Source of the DNA: Paraburkholderia hospita
GTDB taxonomy: Bacteria; Pseudomonadota; Gammaproteobacteria; Burkholderiales; Burkholderiaceae
DNA length: 64,000 nt
NCBI RefSeq assembly: GCF_002902965.1
Contig: NZ_CP026107.1
Location: forward strand, 124,001-188,000
Direction: 5' to 3'
Each line of letters starts with the position of its first letter. Position 1 is the first letter of the stretch. Of the stretch, positions 43,939-53,689 are shown in pieces. A model generated the notes under the pieces. That model saw only the letters and a list, made by a program, of their open reading frames with translations, was not told the origin of the DNA and did no database searches. The position numbers were made by a program, and so were the translations under genes.

Positions 43939-45827
43939 ACACTTCCGCAAAATCCCCCGACCTGGTTCTGCACAACGGCCGTTTCACGACGCTGAACCGG
44001 GCGATCCCGACTGCGAGCGCGGTCGCCATCAAGGACGGGAAATTCATGGCCGTTGGCGACATTGCCGACATCGTGTCGTTGGCAAGTACGTCGACAAAGG
44101 TGATTGACCTGAAGGGACGTTCCGTTCTGCCCGGACTGATCGACAATCACACACACGTCGTGCGCGGTGGCTTGAACTTCAACATGGAACTGCGGTGGGA
44201 CGGCGTGCGCTCGCTCGCCGACGCGATGAACATGCTCAAGCGCCAGGTGGCCATTACGCCTGCACCGCAATGGGTGCGTGTGGTCGGTGGCTTCACCGAG
44301 CAGCAGTTCGTCGAGAAGCGGCTTCCCACGATCGCGGAACTGAATGCCGTTGCACCTGATACGCCCGTGTTCATCCTGCATCTTTACGATCGGGCGTTGC
44401 TGAACGCCGCGGCGCTGCGCGTCGTCGGCTATACGAAAGACACGCCCGAGCCACCCGGCGGACAGATCATGCGCGACGGCGACGGCAACCCGACGGGGCT
44501 GCTTCTCGCCAAACCGAATGCGTCGATCCTGTACGCGACGCTGGCAAAGGGGCCGAAGCTGCCGTTCGACTATCAGCTCAATTCGACGCGCCATTTCATG
44601 CGCGAGCTGAACCGGCTCGGTGTGACGGGTGTGATCGATGCGGGCGGCGGCTTCCAGAACTACCCCGACGATTACGAAGTCATCCAGAAGCTCGCGAATG
44701 ACGGGCAGATGACCGTGCGTCTCGCGTACAACCTGTTCACACAGAAGCCGAAGGCCGAGAAACAGGACTTCCTGAACTGGACGAAGACATCGAAGTACAA
44801 GCAGGGCGATGACTACTTCCGGCACAACGGCGCAGGCGAGATGCTGGTGTACTCCGCAGCGGATTTCGAAGACTTCCGCGAGCCGCGCCCGGACATGCCG
44901 CCGCAGATGGAAGATGAACTGGAAGGGGTCGTGCGCGTGCTCGCCGAAAACCGCTGGCCATGGCGCATGCACGCAACCTATGACGAGACCATCAGCCGCG
45001 CGCTGGATGTCTTCGAGAAGGTCAACCGGGATATTCCGCTCGATGGCATCCACTGGTTCTTCGACCACGCCGAGACGATCTCCGAACGTTCGATGGATCG
45101 TATCGCGGCGCTCGGCGGCGGCGTCGCGGTGCAACACCGAATGGCCTACCAGGGCGAGTATTTCGTCGAACGTTACGGTGCGGCCGCGGCCGAGGCGACG
45201 CCGCCCATCGTACGCATGCTCGAGAAGGGCGTGCGCACGTCGGCGGGCACGGATGCCACGCGTGTCGCGTCGTACAACCCGTGGGTGTCGCTGGCGTGGC
45301 TGGTGACGGGCAAGACGGTCGGCGGCCTGAGCCTCTATCCGCAGCGCAATCGCCTCGACCGCGATACGGCGCTGCGGATGTGGACGGAGAAGGTCACCTG
45401 GTTTTCCAACGAAGAAGGCAAGAAAGGCCAGATCGCCGTGGGGCAGCTTGCTGACCTGATCGTTCCCGACCGCGACTTCTTCACCTGCGCCGAGGACGAG
45501 ATCGCAAGTACGGTGTCGGACCTGACGATTGTCGGCGGCCGCATCGTCTATGGCGGCGCAGCGTTCGCTCATCTCGACGACAGCGCGCCGCCTCCCGCGA
45601 TGCCCGACTGGTCGCCCGTGCGTCGCTTCGGCGGCTTCGGTGCGTGGAAGGATTCGAAGGGCGAAGGCGAGGCTTCGTTGCAGCAGATGGCGGCGGCGTC
45701 CTGTGGCTGCTCGAATGGTTGCGCCGTGCATGGCCACGACCATGCGCGCGCCTGGTCGGGCAACGCGCCGACGTCAGACCTGAATTCGTTCTGGGGCGCG
45801 CTCGGCTGCGCCTGCTGGGCGGTCTGA
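43935..45827 (+). CDS. Metal-dependent amidohydrolase (YtcJ-type) with Cys/His-rich tail
   Basis: 630 residues. N-terminal metal-ligand motif in PGLIDNHTHVVRGG, later His in WRMHATYDE and HWFFDHAETI, and Asp in TSAGTDATRV, as in the amidohydrolase-3 group. After the usual end (about residue 560) comes an unusual C-terminal extension with SCGCSNGCAVHGHDH and a final GALGCACWAV, likely to bind metal. Starts inside the stop of the XapX gene, ends one base before the DoxX start. Substrate unknown. Confidence 0.92.
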   Translation: MNTSAKSPDLVLHNGRFTTLNRAIPTASAVAIKDGKFMAVGDIADIVSLASTSTKVIDLKGRSVLPGLIDNHTHVVRGGLNFNMELRWDGVRSLADAMNMLKRQVAITPAPQWVRVVGGFTEQQFVEKRLPTIAELNAVAPDTPVFILHLYDRALLNAAALRVVGYTKDTPEPPGGQIMRDGDGNPTGLLLAKPNASILYATLAKGPKLPFDYQLNSTRHFMRELNRLGVTGVIDAGGGFQNYPDDYEVIQKLANDGQMTVRLAYNLFTQKPKAEKQDFLNWTKTSKYKQGDDYFRHNGAGEMLVYSAADFEDFREPRPDMPPQMEDELEGVVRVLAENRWPWRMHATYDETISRALDVFEKVNRDIPLDGIHWFFDHAETISERSMDRIAALGGGVAVQHRMAYQGEYFVERYGAAAAEATPPIVRMLEKGVRTSAGTDATRVASYNPWVSLAWLVTGKTVGGLSLYPQRNRLDRDTALRMWTEKVTWFSNEEGKKGQIAVGQLADLIVPDRDFFTCAEDEIASTVSDLTIVGGRIVYGGAAFAHLDDSAPPPAMPDWSPVRRFGGFGAWKDSKGEGEASLQQMAAASCGCSNGCAVHGHDHARAWSGNAPTSDLNSFWGALGCACWAV

Positions 45828-45828
45828 T

Positions 45829-46275
45829 ATGAACACGCGCGCACAAGGGAATCCGCACTGGATCGCCACGCTGCTCGATCAGCCCTGGTTGCCACCGATG
45901 GCACGCGCGGCGCTCGTGTCCGCGTATGTGATCGGAGGTGTGGCCAAGCTCGCGAACTTTCATGCCGCCGTGCATGAGCAGGCGCATTTCGGGTTGCATC
46001 CGGGATGGCTGTGGGCGGCGCTCGCGATCGTCGTCGAGCTTGGCGGCTCGGCCTGTGTGATCTTCAGCCGCTTCGTGTGGCTGGGCGCGGGCGCACTGGG
46101 TGCATTGACGGCTGTCGCGATGTTCGTCGCGAACGACTTCTGGAACCTGACGGGCAACGCACACTTTTTCGCGTTGAACGCCTTCTTCGAGCATCTCGGT
46201 CTCATCGCTGCGCTCGTGATGGTGACATGCGTTGCCGGCATCAAGCCTTCTTCCGGCCGTGCCGGTTTTCACTAA
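45829..46275 (+). CDS. DoxX-family membrane protein
   Basis: 148 residues with four hydrophobic helices (AALVSAYVIGGVAKLANF, WAALAIVVELGGSACVIF, WLGAGALGALTAVAMFVAND, HLGLIAALVMVT), the DoxX layout including FFEHLGLIAAL. The ATG lies one base after the amidohydrolase stop. DoxX proteins are quinone- or redox-linked membrane subunits; here probably an accessory to the catabolic unit. Confidence 0.88.
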   Translation: MNTRAQGNPHWIATLLDQPWLPPMARAALVSAYVIGGVAKLANFHAAVHEQAHFGLHPGWLWAALAIVVELGGSACVIFSRFVWLGAGALGALTAVAMFVANDFWNLTGNAHFFALNAFFEHLGLIAALVMVTCVAGIKPSSGRAGFH

Positions 46276-46298
46276 ATCCTCAAAGGATCTTCAGCATC

Positions 46299-47216
46299 AT
46301 GCCTAACCTTCGTTCCCTGGCGGCGACAGCGCTTGCCGTCATCTGTCTCGCTGCATCGTCAGTCGCGTCGGCCACACCGCCGAGACTTCCACAGCCCGTT
46401 GCGGAACCGCAGCTCGCTGTGGGGCCGCAATACGACACCACACATGTCTATGTCGCGCCGGAAGACTTCGACAGGTTCACCGACAGTCTTGTCGCAACCT
46501 TCGGCGGTGACAAGTCGCAGCAGGGCGTCTTTCAGGTGACACCCACGTCGAGCAAGACGATGTCGCAACTCGTGTTCACGCCCGTCGGCACGATCTCTGT
46601 CTTCGGCTTCAAGACGCCTGTTCCGTATCCGTTCGGTAGCGAGCGCACGGGATATCTCGTGACCGACATCGACGCGGCCGTCAAATCGGCCAGGCGGCAC
46701 CACGCTGACGTCACTGTCGCGACGTTCCCCGATCCAATCGGACGTGACGCGATCATCACCTGGGCGGGCGGCGTCAGCATGCAGTTGTACTGGCACAACC
46801 AGGCGCCGAACTATGATTCTTTACAGACGGTGCCCGAGAACCGGGTCTACGTGTCGCCGGAACGCGCGGATGCGTTGATCCACGATTTCGTGGCGTTTTC
46901 GCACGGCAAGGTGGTCTCCGATGATCGCAAGGCGCCCGGCGTCGAGATTGGCCGGCCAGGCGATACCTACCGGTGTGTACGGATCGACTCGGGATTCGGC
47001 AAGATGACAGTGCTGGCGACCGACGGTCACCTGCCCTGGCCGTTCGGCCGGGAGGTGACGGGTTATGAAGTGACGAATCTCGCGGACACGCTACAGAAGG
47101 CGAAGGCGGCAGGCGTCACGGTGCTGGTCCCGCCGTTCACTTCGGATAAGCGCGAAGCCGCGCTCGTGCAGTTCCCGGGTGGTTATATCGCCGAGATTCA
47201 CGCAGTTGCGCAGTAG
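46299..47216 (+). CDS. Exported VOC/glyoxalase-like protein
   Basis: 305 residues: signal peptide (MPNLRSLAATALAVICLAAS, cleavage near SVASA), then two related domains of the vicinal-oxygen-chelate type, each with a strand-turn-strand start (THVYVAPEDFDRF, NRVYVSPERADAL) and a TGYLVTDI / TGYEVTNL block. Such domains bind metal or small aromatics. Ribosome site AAAGGATCT. Sixth gene of the unit; a periplasmic location suggests it sees the substrate before uptake. Confidence 0.8.
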   Translation: MPNLRSLAATALAVICLAASSVASATPPRLPQPVAEPQLAVGPQYDTTHVYVAPEDFDRFTDSLVATFGGDKSQQGVFQVTPTSSKTMSQLVFTPVGTISVFGFKTPVPYPFGSERTGYLVTDIDAAVKSARRHHADVTVATFPDPIGRDAIITWAGGVSMQLYWHNQAPNYDSLQTVPENRVYVSPERADALIHDFVAFSHGKVVSDDRKAPGVEIGRPGDTYRCVRIDSGFGKMTVLATDGHLPWPFGREVTGYEVTNLADTLQKAKAAGVTVLVPPFTSDKREAALVQFPGGYIAEIHAVAQ

Positions 47217-47292
47217 ACGCGGGAGGCCGGGGTGATGCGCCATGACGGTCGCGAGGCCGCCCGATGTCATTCCCCGGCACGGGAGACGATCG

Positions 47293-48006
47293 ATGAAATC
47301 TGAAGACAGCTTGCTCGCAGCCATCGCGGGCTATGTGGATACGCTCAGCTTTGTCGCGCTTTTCGGGCTGTTCACCGCGCACGTCACGGGCAACTTCGTG
47401 CTGATTGGCGCCGAAGCGGCAGGTTTCGGCCAGGGCGTGTTCATGAAGTTGATGGCGTTCCCCGCATTCGTTGCAGGCGTGGCCGTCAGCAGCGTGCTTG
47501 TTAAGCGCGTCGAACCCGCGACGCCCAACCGCGCGGCGTGTGTTCTCTACGTTGTCCAGGCGGTGCTCATGCTGGCCTTTTGCCTCGCGGGTGTCGGCGT
47601 CTCGCCCGTTGTGCATGCGGACAGCACGCCCGTCATCGTCTGCGGGATGATCGGCGCAGCGGCAATGGGCGTGCAGAATGCGCACGGCCGGCTTGTGCCG
47701 CGTCCCGGTGTGCCCAACACCGTGATGACGGGCAACGTGACGCAGGCCGTGCTCGACACGATCGACATCCTGTCACCGCAGATGCCGTCCGACGCACGAG
47801 CGGCGGCGCGAACGCGTCTGGGGAAGATGTTGCCGACGATTATCGCGTTCGCAGCTGGCGCAATCCTTGGCGCTCTCGCGTATCGGCACGCAGGGTTCTG
47901 GGCGTTGCTGCTGCCGTGCGTCGTGCTCTTGTGGCTGGCTTTGAAGGCACCCGGCGCACAGACACAACTGGCGGTTTCGGGAACGGTGACCGACGCGAGG
48001 AGATAG
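47293..48006 (+). CDS. DUF1275 (YoaK)-family membrane protein
   Basis: 237 residues, about six helices. AAIAGYVDTLSFVALFGLFT and AHVTGNFVLIGAEAAG match the DUF1275 signature, as does GVQNAHGRLVP with TVMTGNVTQ. ATG at 47293 has GGGAGACGATCG upstream; an earlier in-frame ATG at 47242 would add 17 residues. Role unknown; probably transport or membrane homeostasis within this unit. Confidence 0.88.
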   Translation: MKSEDSLLAAIAGYVDTLSFVALFGLFTAHVTGNFVLIGAEAAGFGQGVFMKLMAFPAFVAGVAVSSVLVKRVEPATPNRAACVLYVVQAVLMLAFCLAGVGVSPVVHADSTPVIVCGMIGAAAMGVQNAHGRLVPRPGVPNTVMTGNVTQAVLDTIDILSPQMPSDARAAARTRLGKMLPTIIAFAAGAILGALAYRHAGFWALLLPCVVLLWLALKAPGAQTQLAVSGTVTDARR

Positions 48007-48143
48007 TCGGGCAGGCGTGGCCGGCCTGCTCATCGCCGCAGCTCGCGCGTTCGACCTGTCGGCAAGCGCGGTTTGCATTGCAGATATGCGCTGATGAGTG
48101 TGGCGCGCATCGTATCGCATCTGTCTCACGTCACGGAGACGCC

Positions 48144-49607
48144 ATGACGCGTGTGTGGCCCAGGGAGTTCGCAGGTATGGACGCGGTTGCGTACCTTGCT
48201 ATTCTCGTTGCCGGCCTGGCGCTGGTGTCGAGCAGCAGCGCGCGGGCGAGCACGGAAGAGCCGGTAGCCGCCGACACATCAGCCGCCGCATGCACCGCGA
48301 AGCGGCCGGTGGTGGAGTTCAACCGCTGGCAGGAAGACTGGTCTGTGCTCGCGGACAAGTGCGTGCCCCGGCGGCCGCTCGATAGCCTCAAATACATTCC
48401 GCTGGGTGGCGATCCCCATTCTTATCTGTCGCTGGGAGCGAATCTGCGCGAGCGCCTGGAGGTTAACGATGCGCCGCTCTTCGGCATCGGCACGGGGCAT
48501 TCCGATACCTACGTGATACAGCGCGCGCAGATCAGCGCCGATGCGCGTATCGGCCCGTACCTCCAGTTCTTTGCACAACTCGAAGATGCGAGACCGTTCG
48601 GCAAGGATACGGTGACGCCGGTCGACAAGAATCCGCTCGACCTCGAACAGGCGTTCGTCGCGTGGGTCAGTCCACTTGGGCCCGGCACGGTGAAATTCCG
48701 CATCGGCCGTCAGGAGATGGCGTTCGACCTGCAACGGTTCATCTCCGTTCGCGACGGCCCGAACGTGCGGCAGGCGTACGACGCGATCTGGGCGGATTAC
48801 GAGTATCAGAAATGGCGCTTCATCGGCTACCTGACGCAGCCTGTGCAGTACCGGGACGTGACGGCATTCGATGATGTCTCCAACCGGCACCTGACGTTCA
48901 GCGGCGTGCGCTTCGAGCGGCAGGGCGTCGGACCCGGTGACCTCTCAGGCTATTACTCAAGGTATAACCGTTCGAATGCGCACTTCCTGGATGCGACGGG
49001 CGACGAGCATCGCGACGTCTTCGACCTTCGCTACTCAGGCAAGGTGGGCCGCGCCGACTGGGATGTGGAGTCGATGTACCAGTCGGGGCACGTCGGCACC
49101 AACACGATCAGCGCGTGGGCGGTAGGCTCGCTGGCAGGCTACACGCTGGACCTGCCGTGGACCCCGCGCGTGGGCGTGCAGGTCGATGCGGCTTCGGGCG
49201 ACCGGCATCCCGGAGACGGGCGTGTCGAGACGTTCAATCCGCTCTTTCCGAATGGCTACTACTTCACGCTCGCGGGCTACACGGGTTATGCGAACCTGAT
49301 TCACGTCAAGCCTTCCATCACGCTTAAGCCGACCAGCAAGCTCGCGCTGCTCGGCGCGCTCGGGTTCCAGTGGCGCGAGACGACAGCGGACGCCGTGTAT
49401 CAGCAGGGCAGTGCCGTGGTGCCCGGAACGGCCGGACATGGCAGTCGGTGGACGGGCATGTACGTGCAAGTGCGTGCCGATTGGACCATTGCCGCGAACC
49501 TGATCGGTTCAGTCGAAGCGGTGCACTTCCAGGTGGGCGACTCGATTCGCAACGCAGGCGGCAGTAACGCGGACTACGTCGGTGTCGAACTGAAATATGG
49601 ATGGTAG
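48144..49607 (+). CDS. Alginate-export-type outer-membrane porin
   Basis: 487 residues: N-terminal signal region (YLAILVAGLALVSSSSARAS), a Cys-containing plug-like segment, then a long beta-barrel part with alternating strands (LSLGANLRERLEV, LEQAFVAWVSPLGP, VKFRIGRQEMAFDLQRF) and a terminal aromatic residue (VELKYGW), matching the alginate-export family. In bacteria of this group such porins often admit aromatic or organic compounds. Last gene of the unit under the TrmB-like regulator. Start could also be the ATG at 48177. Confidence 0.88.
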   Translation: MTRVWPREFAGMDAVAYLAILVAGLALVSSSSARASTEEPVAADTSAAACTAKRPVVEFNRWQEDWSVLADKCVPRRPLDSLKYIPLGGDPHSYLSLGANLRERLEVNDAPLFGIGTGHSDTYVIQRAQISADARIGPYLQFFAQLEDARPFGKDTVTPVDKNPLDLEQAFVAWVSPLGPGTVKFRIGRQEMAFDLQRFISVRDGPNVRQAYDAIWADYEYQKWRFIGYLTQPVQYRDVTAFDDVSNRHLTFSGVRFERQGVGPGDLSGYYSRYNRSNAHFLDATGDEHRDVFDLRYSGKVGRADWDVESMYQSGHVGTNTISAWAVGSLAGYTLDLPWTPRVGVQVDAASGDRHPGDGRVETFNPLFPNGYYFTLAGYTGYANLIHVKPSITLKPTSKLALLGALGFQWRETTADAVYQQGSAVVPGTAGHGSRWTGMYVQVRADWTIAANLIGSVEAVHFQVGDSIRNAGGSNADYVGVELKYGW

Positions 49608-49740
49608 CCACATCGAAAGCGCGGTGCAGCCAGGTTCCTGGTTCGAGCGGTCCGTGCCTTTTCCAATAGTGTGCCGCCATCTAAATTCAAACCAGGCCCG
49701 CGCGACATATCGAGCCTTGCAACCCATCGCGACAGGTGGC

Positions 49741-51504
49741 TTACCCATGCATGGAAGGTACGGGTGTTTCGGCGCGCTTCATGGCTAAAAAGCGGTGAAT
49801 CTGCGCGACCACGGCTGCCCCTTCGCCAACGGCCCCTGCAACGCGCTTGGTGGAACCCGATCGAACATCGCCGATTGCAAACACGCCGTCGACACTCGTA
49901 TGCAGCGGGAGCGTGGGCCCGCTGGCTCGTGTTCCGAGGTCGGTATCGGTCAACACGAATCCTCTCGGATCCAGCGACACTCCGCACGTGCGCAGCCAGT
50001 CCGTGTTTGGGTCGGCACCGATAAAAAGGAACAGGTGATGCGTCTTCAGACTTTCTATACCCCCATCGCGTCGCCGATAGTGGACGGACTCCAGCCGTTC
50101 GTCACCTTCGAGGGCCGTTATTTCAGAACCCATATGGATCGTCACGTTCGGCAACGAGGCAATTCGCTCGATCAGATAGCGCGACATGCCGTGTTCGAGA
50201 TCCTGGCCCCTGACCAGGACATGAACATGCGCAGCATGCGATGCAAGAAACACAATGGCCTGTCCTGCTGAATTTCCGCCACCGACCAGCAGCACGGTTT
50301 CGCTGCGGCAAAGCCGGGCCTCGATCGACGTCGCCCAGTAATAAACGCCGTGACCTTCGAAGCGCGCAAGCCCGCTCACTGCCGGACGCCGATATTCCGC
50401 GCCGCTCGCGACGACTACCGTCCGTGCCGCAATGCGCCGCGAACCGGCAAGCTCCACCTCGAGCGGGTATGCGCTGCAATGCAAGCCTTTCACCTCGATG
50501 GGAATCGCGATGTGAGCGCCGAATTTCTGCGCCTGGTTAAATGCCCTGCCGGCTAGCGCCTGCCCCGAAATGCCCGTCGGAAAGCCCAGATAATTTTCGA
50601 TGCGAGCACTCGTGCCTGCCTGGCCGCCCGGTGCCCGGCAATCGAAGACTGCCACTGACAAGCCTTCGGATGCCGCATAGACGGCTGCCGCCAGGCCAGC
50701 AGGCCCGGCGCCGACTATCGCGACGTCGTAGACATGCGTGGGATCGAATTCCGGCACGAGTCCGAGGCACGAGGCAAGCTGCCCGTCGTCCGGGTTGCGC
50801 AACACGGTGCCATCCGGACAGACAACGAGCGGCATGTCATCGCGCCCTGGCGTCATGCGCTCGAGCAACGCGATGGCCTCGGCACCGCTTTCGTCAAGCG
50901 TCATATGCGGGTAAGCATTGCGTTGCAGGAAATGTTGCAGCGCGAGGAGCCGCTCGTTGTCGGGCGGCCCAACGAGCACCGCCCCTTGCCCGCGCTCGAT
51001 CGCGGCGACGCGCCTCAGGATCAGCGCGCGCATGATCCTTTCACCGAGCTCCGCCTCGCCGATCATCAGGGCACGTAGTTTTTCCGGCGAAATCACGAGC
51101 GCCATGACATCTTCGATAACCTCGGCATCGACAAGGCCGGGCTTGCCTGAAAGCATGCCAACGTCGGACGTGAATTCGCCCCGTTTCGCCTGAGAGCGCA
51201 GCAAACGCCGATGGCCCAGTCCGTCGCGTGCCGTGTATCGAATCGTGCCCGACAAGAGGACGAACATGCCTGGGCTTATGCCACCCACGCGATAAAGGAA
51301 TTCGCCGGCTACGTAGCTGTGGGCCTCACCAAAACGACTTATCCGATCAATCTCGGCGTCAGTCAGTACCGGGAATATCTGATGCCAGCGCGGGGTGCTA
51401 TCTGGGGTCTGCGCATCTGTCACGGCAGAACGATCGGCGCCGTTCGTGCCGACTGGTGTCGGGTTCTCCGGACCGCCCGGTGGCGAAGCTGCGTCGCTGT
51501 TCAT
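49741..51504 (-). CDS. FAD-dependent oxidoreductase with N-terminal cyclic-nucleotide-binding domain
   Basis: 587 residues. Residues about 45-170 form a CRP-type beta-barrel (VLTDAEIDRISRFGEAHSY, FLYRVGGISPGMFVLLSG). From about 250 follows a thioredoxin-reductase-like fold with FAD motif GAGPAGLAAAVYAASEG, GGQAG, second nucleotide motif VGGGNSAGQA and the FAD-closing GVFAIGDVRSGS. The CxxC of thioredoxin reductases is absent (YYWATSIEARLC holds one Cys), so electrons go elsewhere. Start ATG at 51504 has AGAGG upstream. Monocistronic, convergent with the porin. Confidence 0.9.
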   Translation of the reverse strand: MNSDAASPPGGPENPTPVGTNGADRSAVTDAQTPDSTPRWHQIFPVLTDAEIDRISRFGEAHSYVAGEFLYRVGGISPGMFVLLSGTIRYTARDGLGHRRLLRSQAKRGEFTSDVGMLSGKPGLVDAEVIEDVMALVISPEKLRALMIGEAELGERIMRALILRRVAAIERGQGAVLVGPPDNERLLALQHFLQRNAYPHMTLDESGAEAIALLERMTPGRDDMPLVVCPDGTVLRNPDDGQLASCLGLVPEFDPTHVYDVAIVGAGPAGLAAAVYAASEGLSVAVFDCRAPGGQAGTSARIENYLGFPTGISGQALAGRAFNQAQKFGAHIAIPIEVKGLHCSAYPLEVELAGSRRIAARTVVVASGAEYRRPAVSGLARFEGHGVYYWATSIEARLCRSETVLLVGGGNSAGQAIVFLASHAAHVHVLVRGQDLEHGMSRYLIERIASLPNVTIHMGSEITALEGDERLESVHYRRRDGGIESLKTHHLFLFIGADPNTDWLRTCGVSLDPRGFVLTDTDLGTRASGPTLPLHTSVDGVFAIGDVRSGSTKRVAGAVGEGAAVVAQIHRFLAMKRAETPVPSMHG

Positions 51505-51783
51505 CGTGAACCTCTGATTGCGCGCGTTGGGACCGGCCGACGGAGAGCCACACACGGGCCTTTTGGATAGCCCGCGGGGTAAATGCCGTCCAGTGATTCA
51601 AGATAGGTTGGCCGTCAACGTGACGCAAATCCGTAACACCATTTTTGCTCGTGTCCGAGCCCACCGGAATTTTCACATGCATGTTTTGATTGCAACATAC
51701 GTGTCCCGCAAAATCGACGATCTCGCCGCGCGTAGTCGGCTTGTCGACCCCGACAGCGTCGCGCCAGATCCCAGACCCCCCCT

Positions 51784-53502
51784 TCAAACCACCAAAGAAC
51801 TCTCCGCGCTTAGCGCATCACGCAACTCGTTCACCACACTATCCCAGTCACCGAGCGCTGGTTGCCTGAACAACCGAATGCCCGGATACCACGGGCTATC
51901 TGTGCGATCGAGCAGCCATCGCCAGCACGTGTCGAAGCGGTTCATGATCCATACCGGTTTATTCATCGCCCCTGCGAGGTGTGCAACGGCGGTATCGACC
52001 GTGATGATGAGATCGAGGTTCTCCACTAACGCAGCCGTGTCCGCGAAGTCATCGAGTTCATCGGTGTAGTCGATGATCCGCTCGCACAACGCCTGCTTTT
52101 CGCGCAACTGCTGTGCGGCCGGACCTTTCTGCAGGCTGTAAAAGCGCACATGCTGCACATCGAGGATGGGCCTTAGCGTTTCGAGCGTCACTGAGCGCCG
52201 CGCATCGGTCTTCCTCAACTCAGCGACATGCGGACGATTTCCACCCGCCCACACCAGCCCGACCTTCATCGCAGGCGCGCCGTCGCTGGCGAGCCGCTGC
52301 GCCCAGCGCTGCGCATCCGCGTTGTCCGCAGAGATATAGGGCGTCCCGGAGGGAATGCTCGCGAGGTCCGTCCCAAACGCGAGCGGCAAACTAAGCAGTG
52401 GCGCGTGGCAATCGAAGGCTGGCAACGGTTGACCCTGCTCGACCAGTTCAGTGACGCCGCCAAGCGTCGCGAGAAGCCGCATCAGTTCCTTCGGCACTTC
52501 GAGGACGACTCGTGCGCCCATCGCAGCGACGAGCGGCGCATAGCGGCAGAACTGCAGCGTGTCGCCGAGCCCTTGCTCCGCATGCAGCAGAATGGTTTTG
52601 CCTTCGAGCGGAAATTCGCCGAGCCATAGCGGCTGTGCAAAGCTCCGCTGAGACGCCTTGATGCGATGGCGCTGCCAACGCCATTCGTATTCGCGCCAGC
52701 CCTGTTCGAGCCGACCCATTTGCAGCAGACACAACGCGTAGTTCCAATGCGCCTCTGCCCAATCGGCGTCCAGCGCAAGCGCTCGCTCGTAGGACTGCAG
52801 CGCTTCATCGTGCAGCTTCATGTCGACGAGCGTGAGGCCGAGATTGTTCCAGCCATCGACGAATGCCGGGGCGAGTTCGAGCGCGCGCTGATAGCTCGCT
52901 TGCGCGTCCTGCGGCCGGTTCATGTCGCTCAGCGCGTTCGCGCGATTGCTCCATGCATCGGCATAACGGGCGTGCAGCGCGATGGCCTGATCGCAGCTCG
53001 CGAGCGCGTCGGCGGGACGGTCAAGGTCGCGCAACACGCAGGCGCGGTTGTTCCATGCCTGTGCAAGTTCGGGCTGCAAGGCGAGCGCCTTGTCGAAGCT
53101 CGCCAGCGCTTCCGCCGGCCGGTCGAGTCCGGCCAGCGCGTTGCCGCGATTGTTCAGTGCATCGGGGAAGCCGGGTTGCAGCGCCAGTGCGCGGTTCGCG
53201 CTGGCCAGGCCCTCGCTGAAGCGGCGCTGCGCGTTATAGGCGTACGCGAGATTCGAGTGCAACGGCGCCTGCTTTCCGTTGATCGACACAGCTTTCTGCA
53301 ATAACCCGACGCCTTCGTCGATGCGCCCCGCCTGTAACGACAGGGCGCCGAGCAGCTGGATCGCGTCAAAGTGCATGGGGCGCAGGGCGAGAATCTCGCG
53401 ATAGATCTCCTCGGCTTCGGGCTGCGCTCCGTTTTGCTGCATCGCCACGGCTTCGCGAAGCATCGCGTCGATGCGGCGCTGCTGATTTGCTGTTTTGCTC
53501 AT
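51784..53502 (-). CDS. TPR protein with GT9-like glycosyltransferase domain
   Basis: 572 residues. Residues about 15-290 are seven to eight TPR units of the type ALNNRGNALAGLDRPAEALAS, then a C-terminal half with ILLHAEQGLGDTLQFCRYAP and DLIITVDTAVAHLAGAMNKP, as in heptosyltransferase-like domains. Such proteins often glycosylate surface structures or pili. ATG at 53502 used; an in-frame GTG at 53535 would add 11 residues. No partners adjacent. Confidence 0.88.
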   Translation of the reverse strand: MSKTANQQRRIDAMLREAVAMQQNGAQPEAEEIYREILALRPMHFDAIQLLGALSLQAGRIDEGVGLLQKAVSINGKQAPLHSNLAYAYNAQRRFSEGLASANRALALQPGFPDALNNRGNALAGLDRPAEALASFDKALALQPELAQAWNNRACVLRDLDRPADALASCDQAIALHARYADAWSNRANALSDMNRPQDAQASYQRALELAPAFVDGWNNLGLTLVDMKLHDEALQSYERALALDADWAEAHWNYALCLLQMGRLEQGWREYEWRWQRHRIKASQRSFAQPLWLGEFPLEGKTILLHAEQGLGDTLQFCRYAPLVAAMGARVVLEVPKELMRLLATLGGVTELVEQGQPLPAFDCHAPLLSLPLAFGTDLASIPSGTPYISADNADAQRWAQRLASDGAPAMKVGLVWAGGNRPHVAELRKTDARRSVTLETLRPILDVQHVRFYSLQKGPAAQQLREKQALCERIIDYTDELDDFADTAALVENLDLIITVDTAVAHLAGAMNKPVWIMNRFDTCWRWLLDRTDSPWYPGIRLFRQPALGDWDSVVNELRDALSAESSLVV

Positions 53503-53689
53503 ACGCGGCAGGGTCGCCGGCGCATTCGTGGACACTCAGGGGCGGAATGGCCGGGTCAGATTCCAGTTGACCAGATGCCGTGCATTATCGCTGATGAACC
53601 CGGACGCGTCGGGTTCGCTGGCAGACCCGGGCGAAGTCGTCGGGTACTGCATCCTCTACCGACGGCTAACCCGGTCACCGACCTTGCAT

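Noticed and set aside
43698..45743. 681-codon - strand frame opposite the amidohydrolase
   Set aside because: Length comes from high GC at codon third positions; the sequence is His/Arg-rich without domain structure, and the + strand gene is clear.
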